Below, one piece after another: positions 1 through 4,740 of a stretch of DNA of 11,315 bases. The notes under the pieces were generated by a model that had not been told where the DNA came from, ran no database searches, and saw only the letters and a list, made by a program, of their open reading frames with translations. Made by a program: the position numbers and the translations under genes. Every line of letters starts with the position of its first letter. Position 1 is the first letter of the stretch. The stretch is taken from the NCBI GenBank assembly GCA_031261145.1, contig JAISJX010000443.1:1-11315 (forward strand). The letters run 5' to 3'. The stretch is from Tannerella sp. (GTDB lineage Bacteria > Bacteroidota > Bacteroidia > Bacteroidales > Tannerellaceae).

Positions 1-535
1 CATTGAGCCTGCGCGGATGGTAATTCAGGGATTGCAGGCTGTCGGCAAACGCTCCCGTGAATGCTATATCAAGCGAATCCAAACAGTGAATGGTGTGTTC
101 TATCCCGGTCATTCCGTTGTCACACACATGATTATTAGCCATAACCGCCACATCCACGCCAAAATCTTTTATCGCTCCCGCCAATGAAGATGGCGAGCGG
201 AACATCGGATAGCCGGTATAAAAAGGGCTCGGATTCAGCGTTGTTTCCAGATTAATTATCGCCAAATCAGCTTTTTGAAAAATATCTTTCACATACCGGA
301 ACGATTCCGAATAGTCATAAAGCCCCTCGCCGGTTCGCGCCGCCGTCACTTGGGGCAGATGCTGCATCAAGTCGCCCGCAAAAACTAAACGGGCGCGTCC
401 GCCCGGACGTGGAAGCGCCGGATGGTCAGCCTTTTCCCGGTCTGGCGGAGTCCCTTTATAATCCTGTAAGACATAACATACAGCAACGATAAGGACGAAT
501 AAACCAATACAGGCAATTTTTTGAAAGATACGCAT
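1..535 (-). CDS. CapA-family (PGA_cap, metallophosphatase-like fold) membrane-anchored protein, N-terminal part only
   Basis: The reading frame opens at an ATG at 535 and stays open for 178 codons to the window edge, so the C-terminus is missing. Residues 1-4 are short and basic, residues 7-23 form one hydrophobic segment, and a Pro- and charge-rich linker follows to about residue 47. No convincing lipobox precedes Cys9 or Cys20, so I read this as a signal anchor with the domain outside the inner membrane. The domain begins with VFAGDLMQH (51-59), then AIINLET (92-98) and ANNHVCDNG (133-141). This G-D-x-M, N-L-E and N-N-H series is the signature of the CapA/PGA_cap family, related to calcineurin-like phosphoesterases, with the Asp, Glu, Asn and His as probable metal ligands. 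The family is named for poly-gamma-glutamate capsule synthesis, but most members, including this one, have no proven substrate. It starts 51 nt after the stop of the carbonic-anhydrase-like gene with no terminator between them, suggesting cotranscription. Confidence 0.9.
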   Translation of the reverse strand, partial: MRIFQKIACIGLFVLIVAVCYVLQDYKGTPPDREKADHPALPRPGGRARLVFAGDLMQHLPQVTAARTGEGLYDYSESFRYVKDIFQKADLAIINLETTLNPSPFYTGYPMFRSPSSLAGAIKDFGVDVAVMANNHVCDNGMTGIEHTIHCLDSLDIAFTGAFADSLQSLNYHPRRLN

Positions 536-586
536 TGCAGGGTTGTTATTTTAGTCTAAATCAGGATCATTTGATTCCACACACCG

Positions 587-1111
587 TTATTCTTCACCGG
601 TTTTGTACCACGAAGAATACAGATGATAATTGTGTGCGATTTTCTGATTGATCTCCTTTGCCTGTTCCGGCGCTACTTTTTTGACGAATTTAGCCGGAAC
701 GCCCGCATAGATACAGCCCGCTTCTATCTGCGTATTGCTTAAAACAACAGAGCCGGCTGCGATAATCGCCCCCTCGCCCACAACCGCGTGATCCAGTACC
801 ACCGCACCCATGCCAATCAAAGCGCTGTCGCAGATTTTCGCCCCGTGAATCGTCACGTTATGCCCGATGGATACGTCATCCCCGATTTCTATGATCGATT
901 TTTCATATAATGTATGAAGCACCGAACCATCCTGTATATTAACGCCATTTCCGATGCGGATGGAGTTCACATCGCCGCGTAACACTGTTCCGTACCAGAT
1001 GCTGCAACCGTCGCCGATTATCACATCGCCGATAATAACTGCATTATCAGCTAAAAAAGTATCTTTTCCAATGACAGGGTCGAATCCCCTGACGGATTTG
1101 ATAAGAGCCAT
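587..1111 (-). CDS. Gamma-carbonic anhydrase family protein (left-handed beta-helix hexapeptide repeat)
   Basis: The 174-residue protein is a run of hexapeptide repeats ([I/V/L]-G-x-x-x-x) from about residue 13 to 140, followed by a C-terminal helical tail, the full length of the YrdA/PaaY/CaiE-like group. The three histidines that bind the catalytic metal in gamma-carbonic anhydrases are present as H66 (VLHT), H84 (IGHN) and H89 (TIHG). The conserved R45 and D47 (LRGD) and Q60 and D61 (IQDG) are also present. Trimer formation with a metal at each subunit interface is expected from the family. Reversible CO2 hydration is plausible, but many CamH/YrdA-type members lack the acidic proton-shuttle loop of Methanosarcina Cam, and this short form appears to lack it too, so activity cannot be assumed. 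The start at 1111 gives the usual family N-terminus. A TAnnTTTG element (1139-1146, minus strand) lies about 28 nt upstream, and no Shine-Dalgarno is present. Confidence 0.93.
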   Translation of the reverse strand: MALIKSVRGFDPVIGKDTFLADNAVIIGDVIIGDGCSIWYGTVLRGDVNSIRIGNGVNIQDGSVLHTLYEKSIIEIGDDVSIGHNVTIHGAKICDSALIGMGAVVLDHAVVGEGAIIAAGSVVLSNTQIEAGCIYAGVPAKFVKKVAPEQAKEINQKIAHNYHLYSSWYKTGEE

Positions 1112-1138
1112 ATTCTTTATCTTTTTGAATTATCGTCG

Positions 1139-1146
1139 CAAAAATA
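1139..1146 (-). promoter_or_regulatory. Putative -7 element of the gamma-carbonic anhydrase/CapA transcript
   Basis: Read on the minus strand this is TATTTTTG, an exact match to the Bacteroidota -7 consensus TAnnTTTG. It would give a leader of about 20 nt before the ATG at 1111. No clear TTTG is seen 19-21 nt further upstream (only a T-rich stretch ending TTTTAG), so the -33 half is weak. Confidence 0.5.
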
Positions 1147-1207
1147 CGGAAAAAAGCGTGATTCCTAAAAAATTAATGATCCGAATGCAGAAAAATATGA
1201 AAGAAAG

Positions 1208-1224
1208 TTTTGTTGGAAACAAAA
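1208..1224. repeat. 7-bp inverted repeat over the rpsU -33 element
   Basis: TTTTGTT (1208-1214) and AACAAAA (1218-1224) are perfect inverted copies separated by GGA. The left arm contains the TTTG of the rpsU -33 element. It could be an operator half-site pair or a chance product of AT-rich sequence. Confidence 0.4.
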
Positions 1225-1240
1225 ACATTCCGTAATTTTG
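1209..1240 (+). promoter_or_regulatory. Promoter of rpsU (Bacteroidota type)
   Basis: TTTG at 1209-1212, a 20-nt spacer, then TAATTTTG at 1233-1240 fit the TTTG-N19-21-TAnnTTTG consensus of the Bacteroidota housekeeping sigma factor exactly. Transcription would begin near 1245-1248, leaving a leader of about 45 nt that is almost all A and T from 1257 onward and has no Shine-Dalgarno. The -33 element is embedded in a perfect inverted repeat (1208-1224). Confidence 0.75.
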
Positions 1241-1292
1241 TGGCCGATTTTACGGATAAAATAAAAAATATATAATAAAAAAATTCTGATTT

Positions 1293-1484
1293 ATGATTGT
1301 AGTTCCATTGAAAGAAGGCGAAAGTATTGAAAAAGCGCTGAAGAAATTTAAAAGGAAGTTTGAAAAAACGGGAGTTGTCAAAGAACTTAGAAACCGTCAG
1401 GCTTTCACAAAACCCTCTGTAGAAAAGAGAAAAGAGCGCATCCGTGCCATTTATATTCAGCAGTTGCAGCAGGCTGAAGATTAA
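1293..1484 (+). CDS. rpsU: 30S ribosomal protein bS21
   Basis: The 63-residue, strongly basic protein starts MIVVPLKEGESIEKALKKFK and continues with the RKFEKTGVVKELRNR segment and a basic C-terminal helix, which is the complete bS21 pattern and length. bS21 sits on the 30S platform near the 3' end of 16S rRNA. In Bacteroidia it helps bS18 and bS6 hold the anti-Shine-Dalgarno tail, which is why bulk ribosomes of this group ignore Shine-Dalgarno sequences. The start follows an A/T-only leader; unlike the extended Shine-Dalgarno reported in front of many Flavobacteriales rpsU genes, nothing purine-rich and G-containing is present here. It is transcribed from its own promoter at 1209-1240. A T-run (1503-1510) follows the gene but no stable stem directly precedes it, so read-through into the recombinase gene is possible. 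Confidence 0.97.
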   Translation: MIVVPLKEGESIEKALKKFKRKFEKTGVVKELRNRQAFTKPSVEKRKERIRAIYIQQLQQAED

Positions 1485-1511
1485 TTGCTTGAATAATTTT
1501 CCTTTTTTTTC

Positions 1512-1542
1512 TTGTTTTATTTAGTTTTTCTCCGTATATTCG
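1512..1542 (+). promoter_or_regulatory. Weak putative promoter before the Xer recombinase gene
   Basis: TTG (1512-1514), a 20-nt spacer and TATATTCG (1535-1542) resemble the Bacteroidota promoter with one mismatch in the -7 element (TTCG for TTTG). It lies 23 nt upstream of the ATG at 1566. Read-through from the rpsU promoter is an alternative. Confidence 0.35.
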
Positions 1543-1565
1543 TTGCATGAAAATGTGACGTACGT

Positions 1566-2459
1566 ATGATTATTGATTCATTTTTGAACTACCTCCGCTA
1601 TGAGAAGAATTATTCGGCTCATACGGTGTTGGCATATTCTCAGGATTTGCTTCAATTTGAGACATATATCAAAGAGAATACGGAGAATAGTTCGTTCGAG
1701 CCATGTCTGATTGATTCCGATCAGATACGGAATTGGATGATATTCCTGTTGGATCACCGGATGTCGGCGGCGTCCGTTAATCGCAAGTTGAGTTCCTTGA
1801 AATCATTTTTCAAATATCTGGCCAAACAGGGAAAGATACACGAAAATCCGATGCGTTTGGTGGTCGGGCCTAAAAAAGGACATCCGTTACCCTATTTCGT
1901 CAAAGAAAACGAGATGGCGGAACTTTTGGACGGCGTGGACAACTTCCGGGAGGATTTCGAGGGCGTAAGGGACCGGTTGTTACTGGAACTGTTATACGAA
2001 ACGGGAATCCGGCGTGCGGAACTGATAACCATCAAATCAGAGGCTGTCGATTTGGATGCTTCCCTCCTGAAAGTGACGGGAAAACGGAATAAACAGAGGT
2101 TGATTCCATTTGCAAATCGACTGAAAGAGATGATGATAAATTATACCGAAGTAAGAAAGATAGCCGTAGAAAACGATAGCGAGTACTTTTTTGTACGCAA
2201 AAACGGGAAACCCTTGTCGGCCGCTATCGTTTATCAGATTGTACGGAAACGATTGTCTGACGTGCCCATGCTGGCAAAGCGAAGCCCGCATGTGTTAAGA
2301 CATTCTTTTGCTACGAGTATGTTGAACAACGGAGCGGAGTTGAACGCTGTGAAAGAATTGCTCGGACACAGCAGTTTAGCCTCTACTTCCGTTTATACGC
2401 ATATAACCTTTGAGGAATTGAAAAAAATGTATCATGCTCATCCGAGAGCGAAAAAGTAA
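1566..2459 (+). CDS. xerC: Tyrosine site-specific recombinase, XerC/XerD type
   Basis: The 297-residue protein has the two-domain layout of Xer recombinases. An N-terminal SAM-like core-binding domain spans about residues 1-90 (NYSAHTVLAYSQDL near 15-28). The C-terminal catalytic domain spans about 108-297. The full active-site set is visible: R149 (TGIRRAEL), K173 (VTGKRNKQRL), H242 and R245 (SPHVLRHSFAT), H268 (ELLGHSS) and the nucleophile Y277 (SVYTH). Length and motifs match housekeeping Xer proteins, which resolve chromosome dimers at dif, rather than the longer integrases of conjugative transposons. There is no adjacent att-like repeat, excision gene or tRNA junction to suggest a mobile element. 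Its position between rpsU and hpf looks like the fixed Bacteroidales arrangement. Whether it is the functional XerC or XerD of the cell cannot be decided from this window. The stop codon overlaps the AAGGAG that precedes hpf. Confidence 0.93.
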   Translation: MIIDSFLNYLRYEKNYSAHTVLAYSQDLLQFETYIKENTENSSFEPCLIDSDQIRNWMIFLLDHRMSAASVNRKLSSLKSFFKYLAKQGKIHENPMRLVVGPKKGHPLPYFVKENEMAELLDGVDNFREDFEGVRDRLLLELLYETGIRRAELITIKSEAVDLDASLLKVTGKRNKQRLIPFANRLKEMMINYTEVRKIAVENDSEYFFVRKNGKPLSAAIVYQIVRKRLSDVPMLAKRSPHVLRHSFATSMLNNGAELNAVKELLGHSSLASTSVYTHITFEELKKMYHAHPRAKK

Positions 2460-2463
2460 GGAG
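2458..2463 (+). promoter_or_regulatory. Perfect Shine-Dalgarno (AAGGAG) before hpf
   Basis: AAGGAG lies 8 nt before the hpf ATG at 2472 and shares its first two A residues with the TAA stop of the recombinase gene. No other gene in this window has a match better than a weak AGAAG or GAGA. This is unusual in a phylum where bulk ribosomes do not use such sites. Confidence 0.6.
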
Positions 2464-2471
2464 ATTAAATT

Positions 2472-2771
2472 ATGGAAATTAAAATTCAAGCTATTCATTT
2501 TGACGCTACAGAGCGTTTGGAAGCGTTTGTACAGAAAAAAGTATCCAAATTGGATCAGTATTATGACGGCATTCTGGCGGCAGAAGTCATATTACGAGTT
2601 ATTAAACCGGAATCGGCTCAAAACAAGCAGGCCGGCATTCGATTGAAGATAAAAAACAATGATTGTTTTGCCGAAAAGACAAGCAATTCGTTTGAAGAAG
2701 CAATCGACGAAGCCGTGGACGCATTGGAAAAACAATTGTTGAAGGTGAAAGAAAAAATCAGAAACAAATAA
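2472..2771 (+). CDS. hpf: Short ribosome hibernation-promoting factor (HPF/RaiA family)
   Basis: The 99-residue protein covers one complete HPF/YfiA domain (beta-alpha-beta-beta-beta-alpha). The first strand is EIKIQAIHFDAT, and the first helix runs from about residue 13 to 28. The central strands include AEVILRVIK (37-45) and AGIRLKIKN (54-62). The last helix begins with FEEAIDEAVDALEKQL (74-89), and a basic C-terminal tail follows. There is no C-terminal dimerisation domain, so it is the short form. Family members bind the 30S decoding region and tRNA/mRNA channel in stationary or starved cells, blocking translation and favouring inactive ribosomes. It begins 12 nt after the recombinase stop, consistent with cotranscription, and is the only gene here with a strong Shine-Dalgarno. 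A new promoter begins 17 nt after its stop. Confidence 0.92.
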   Translation: MEIKIQAIHFDATERLEAFVQKKVSKLDQYYDGILAAEVILRVIKPESAQNKQAGIRLKIKNNDCFAEKTSNSFEEAIDEAVDALEKQLLKVKEKIRNK

Positions 2772-2787
2772 AAAAAACGGCGGATTT

Positions 2788-2819
2788 TTTGGTATAATGA
2801 TAAATAATATCTAAATTTG
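2788..2819 (+). promoter_or_regulatory. Promoter of the tRNA-Thr/tuf/secE-nusG-rpl-rpoB transcript
   Basis: TTTG (2788-2791), a 20-nt spacer and TAAATTTG (2812-2819) match the Bacteroidota consensus exactly. An A-tract (2769-2777) lies just upstream, where an UP-like element would be. The -7 box is followed at once by GC-rich CAGCCGC, the discriminator type associated with growth-rate and ppGpp control in stable-RNA promoters of other bacteria; that regulation is inferred. I found no comparable promoter downstream, so this may drive everything to rpoB. Confidence 0.8.
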
Positions 2820-2820
2820 C

Positions 2821-2849
2821 AGCCGCTTTCGCCTCAAAGCGGAGCGGCT
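2821..2849 (+). promoter_or_regulatory. Two mutually exclusive hairpins at the transcript start
   Basis: CCGCTTT (2823-2829) pairs perfectly with AAAGCGG (2836-2842), while the overlapping AGCCGCT (2821-2827) pairs perfectly with the immediately adjacent AGCGGCT (2843-2849). Both cannot form at once. Because transcription probably starts near 2824, only part of the 5' arm may be in the RNA, so the symmetry could equally be a DNA-level operator. The first mature tRNA starts 13 nt later. Confidence 0.45.
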
Positions 2850-2862
2850 CGTTCATTATCAG

Positions 2863-2936
2863 GCCTCTTTAGCTCAGTTGGCCAGAGCACGTGATTTGTA
2901 ATCTCGGGGTCGTTGGTTCGAATCCGACAAGAGGCT
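2863..2936 (+). tRNA. tRNA-Thr, anticodon TGT
   Basis: The full cloverleaf can be drawn. The acceptor stem GCCTCTT (2863-2869) pairs with AAGAGGC (2929-2935), and the D stem is GCTC/GAGC. The anticodon loop TTTGTAA (2895-2901) has TGT at 2897-2899, and the T arm is GTTGG-TTCGAAT-CCGAC (2912-2928). The discriminator is T2936 and no CCA is encoded. TGT reads ACA and, by wobble, other Thr codons. The anticodon stem has one non-Watson-Crick pair, T2892 opposite T2904 (positions 29 and 41), and the T stem has one G-U pair. It is the first mature RNA after the 2788-2819 promoter. Confidence 0.96.
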
Positions 2937-2991
2937 CGAAGAAAAATGGATGAAAAATCGCTTGCGGAAAAGGGTAGTATTTGGAGATTCG

Positions 2992-3014
2992 CTATACATT
3001 ATATATATGTATAG
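2992..3014 (+). other. AT-rich hairpin in the spacer between the two Thr tRNAs
   Basis: CTATACAT (2992-2999) and ATGTATAG (3007-3014) are perfect inverted copies around TATATAT. A second, shorter hairpin follows at 3020-3035 (CAAGG, 6-nt loop, CCTTG). Neither is followed by a T-run, so they are not typical terminators; they may act in processing the tRNA precursor. The whole spacer 2937-3066 holds no recognisable gene. Confidence 0.5.
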
Positions 3015-3066
3015 ATAGACAAGGAAACAGCCTTGAGGGCAGGAGACGATTGTAAATAAAAAAAAC

Positions 3067-3138
<72 letters not shown>

Positions 3139-3199
3139 CAGAGATAGGATATGGAAGGATTTAATAATAAGTTAATTAATCAAATAGAGACAATTTTTT

Positions 3200-4387
3200 A
3201 TGGCAAAAGAAAAATTTAACAGGACGAAGCCGCATGTGAACATCGGTACGATTGGTCACGTTGACCATGGTAAAACAACTTTAACGGCTGCTATTACGAC
3301 CGTTTTGGCTAAGAAAGGTCTTTCAGAAATACGTTCGTTCGATTCTATCGACAACGCTCCTGAAGAAAAAGAAAGAGGAATCACGATTAACACGGCTCAC
3401 GTTGAGTATGAGACCGCTAATCGTCACTATGCACACGTTGACTGTCCGGGTCACGCCGACTATGTGAAGAACATGGTTACCGGCGCTGCTCAGATGGACG
3501 GTGCAATCATTGTAGTTGCCGCCACTGACGGTCCGATGCCTCAGACCCGTGAGCATATCCTTTTAGCCCGTCAGGTAAACGTACCCCGTCTGGTTGTATT
3601 TATGAACAAATGCGATAGCGTTGACGACCCCGAAATGTTGGAACTTGTAGAAATGGAAATGCGTGAATTGCTTTCATTCTATAATTTCGATGGTGACGAG
3701 ACACCGGTTATTCAGGGTTCGGCTTTAGGCGCTTTGAACGGCGATGCACAATGGGAAGACAAAGTTATGGAACTGATGGATGCTGTGGATACATGGATTC
3801 CGCTGCCTCCGCGCGACGTGGACAAACCATTCCTGATGCCGGTTGAGGACGTATTCTCGATCACCGGTCGTGGTACCGTTGCAACAGGTCGTATCGAAAC
3901 AGGTATCATCAAGACAGGTGAAGAAGTAGAAATCATCGGTTTAGGTTCAGCAGGCAGGAAATCAGTTGTTACGGGAGTAGAAATGTTCCGTAAGATTCTG
4001 GACGAAGGTCAGGCTGGTGACAACGTTGGTTTGTTGCTCCGCGGTATCGACAAAGACGAAATCAAACGTGGTATGGTCTTGGCTCACCCGGGAAAAGTAA
4101 AACCCCACTCCACATTCAAAGCAGAGGTTTACATCCTGAAAAAAGAAGAAGGTGGACGTCATACGCCGTTCCATAACAAATACCGTCCCCAGTTCTACAT
4201 TCGTACTTTGGACGTTACGGGTGAAATCACCTTGCCGGAAGGCGTAGAAATGGTAATGCCGGGCGATAATGTAACCATTCAGGTCGAACTGATCTACCCG
4301 GTTGCATGTAGCGTAGGTCTCCGTTTCGCTATCCGTGAAGGCGGACGTACGGTAGGCGCAGGTCAGATTACAGAGTTAATTGATTGA
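3200..4387 (+). CDS. tuf: Translation elongation factor Tu (EF-Tu)
   Basis: The 395-residue protein carries all GTP-binding motifs. These are the P-loop GHVDHGKT (19-26), the switch I RGIT (59-62), DCPGH (81-85, with the catalytic His at 85), NKCD (136-139) and SAL (174-176). The two beta-barrel domains follow, ending with the conserved [14 protein letters not shown] stretch near the C-terminus. It delivers aminoacyl-tRNA to the ribosomal A site as a GTP complex and is normally among the most abundant cell proteins. Length is as expected for the family. The gene is flanked by tRNA-Thr(GGT) upstream and tRNA-Trp downstream. There is no promoter in the 61-nt gap before it, so expression is probably from 2788-2819. 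Its stop codon lies inside five tandem ATTG units, and the start has no good Shine-Dalgarno. Confidence 0.98.
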   Translation: MAKEKFNRTKPHVNIGTIGHVDHGKTTLTAAITTVLAKKGLSEIRSFDSIDNAPEEKERGITINTAHVEYETANRHYAHVDCPGHADYVKNMVTGAAQMDGAIIVVAATDGPMPQTREHILLARQVNVPRLVVFMNKCDSVDDPEMLELVEMEMRELLSFYNFDGDETPVIQGSALGALNGDAQWEDKVMELMDAVDTWIPLPPRDVDKPFLMPVEDVFSITGRGTVATGRIETGIIKTGEEVEIIGLGSAGRKSVVTGVEMFRKILDEGQAGDNVGLLLRGIDKDEIKRGMVLAHPGKVKPHSTFKAEVYILKKEEGGRHTPFHNKYRPQFYIRTLDVTGEITLPEGVEMVMPGDNVTIQVELIYPVACSVGLRFAIREGGRTVGAGQITELID

Positions 4388-4398
4388 TTGATTGATTG
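4379..4398 (+). repeat. Five tandem ATTG units spanning the tuf stop codon
   Basis: ATTG is repeated five times in a row, covering the last two sense codons of tuf, the TGA at 4385-4387 and the first 11 nt after it. Gain or loss of a unit leaves the encoded Ile-Asp-stop unchanged as long as at least nine bases of the repeat remain, so copy-number change would be silent for the protein. Confidence 0.9.
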
Positions 4399-4412
4399 AA
4401 TTGATATTAATT

Positions 4413-4445
4413 TATAGCCGGTCGTTCTGAAGGCTTCCGGCTATA
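4413..4445 (+). other. 9-bp perfect hairpin between tuf and tRNA-Trp
   Basis: TATAGCCGG (4413-4421) and CCGGCTATA (4437-4445) pair perfectly around a 15-nt loop, ending 5 nt before the mature tRNA-Trp. No T-run follows, so it is unlikely to be a simple intrinsic terminator. It could protect the tuf mRNA 3' end or guide cleavage that separates tuf mRNA from the tRNA. Confidence 0.6.
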
Positions 4446-4450
4446 TGAAT

Positions 4451-4523
4451 ACGGAAGTAGCTCAGTTGGTAGAGCACTGGTCTCCAAAACCAGGTGTCGG
4501 GAGTTCGAGCCTCTCCTTCCGTG
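4451..4523 (+). tRNA. tRNA-Trp, anticodon CCA
   Basis: The acceptor stem ACGGAAG (4451-4457) pairs perfectly with CTTCCGT (4516-4522). The D stem is GCTC/GAGC. The anticodon stem CTGGT/ACCAG holds loop CTCCAAA (4482-4488) with CCA at 4484-4486. The T arm is GGGAG-TTCGAGC-CTCTC (4499-4515), with one G-U pair. The discriminator is G4523, the normal identity base for tRNA-Trp, and CCA is not encoded. It lies between tuf and secE, 18 nt before the secE start, so it must be cut out of a polycistronic transcript; this arrangement is widespread in bacteria. Confidence 0.97.
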
Positions 4524-4541
4524 CTTTAGAATATATAAGAA

Positions 4542-4724
4542 ATGAATAAGTTTATTGCATATTGTAAAGACTCGTATAACGAGCTTGTACATAAAGTTTC
4601 TTGGCCTACGAAAATAGAGTTGTCGAATAGCGCTGTCGTTGTTATGTTTGCTTCCCTTATCATAGCAGTGTTGGTATTTGTGATCGACTTTGTTTTCAAA
4701 AGTGTGATGACGTTCATCTACTAA
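4542..4724 (+). CDS. secE: Preprotein translocase subunit SecE (short form)
   Basis: The 60-residue protein has an N-terminal amphipathic helix (KFIAYCKDSYNELVHKVSWP, residues 3-22) containing the conserved KVSWPT motif. One transmembrane helix follows (about 30-55, VVVMFASLIIAVLVFVIDFVF). This is the single-span minimal SecE typical of most bacteria, unlike the three-span form of E. coli. SecE clamps the two halves of SecY in the inner-membrane translocon. Its place between tRNA-Trp and nusG is the standard one. The nusG start follows 16 nt after the stop. Confidence 0.95.
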   Translation: MNKFIAYCKDSYNELVHKVSWPTKIELSNSAVVVMFASLIIAVLVFVIDFVFKSVMTFIY

Positions 4725-4740
4725 TTTTAGTTTATTAGTG

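Noticed and set aside
954..1235. Plus-strand open frame of 93 codons overlapping the gamma-carbonic anhydrase gene
   Set aside because: It lies largely antisense to a well-supported gene, shows no family features, and ends inside the rpsU promoter region.
1499..1512. T-rich run after rpsU as an intrinsic terminator
   Set aside because: The only stem nearby (TTCAGC/GCTGAA, 1456-1478) is inside the rpsU coding end and about 20 nt away from the T-run.
2402..2415. Possible internal promoter for hpf (ATAACCTTTG near the recombinase 3' end)
   Set aside because: The -7 match has a 3-nt instead of 2-nt gap between TA and TTTG and there is no TTTG 19-21 nt upstream.
1566..2459. Tyrosine recombinase as evidence of an integrated mobile element at the tRNA-Thr genes
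   Set aside because: Size and motifs fit housekeeping Xer proteins, no repeated tRNA 3' end or other mobility gene is seen, and all neighbours are core genes.
2964..2973. Second promoter before tRNA-Thr(GGT) from TAGTATTTG
   Set aside because: The TA and TTTG are separated by three bases rather than two and no -33 element lies at the right distance.
3045..3056. GATTGTAAAT in the tRNA spacer resembles the anticodon loop of tRNA-Tyr (GTA), suggesting a relic of the lost tRNA
   Set aside because: No complementary anticodon-stem half follows (the sequence continues as A-rich) and no acceptor or T arm can be drawn.
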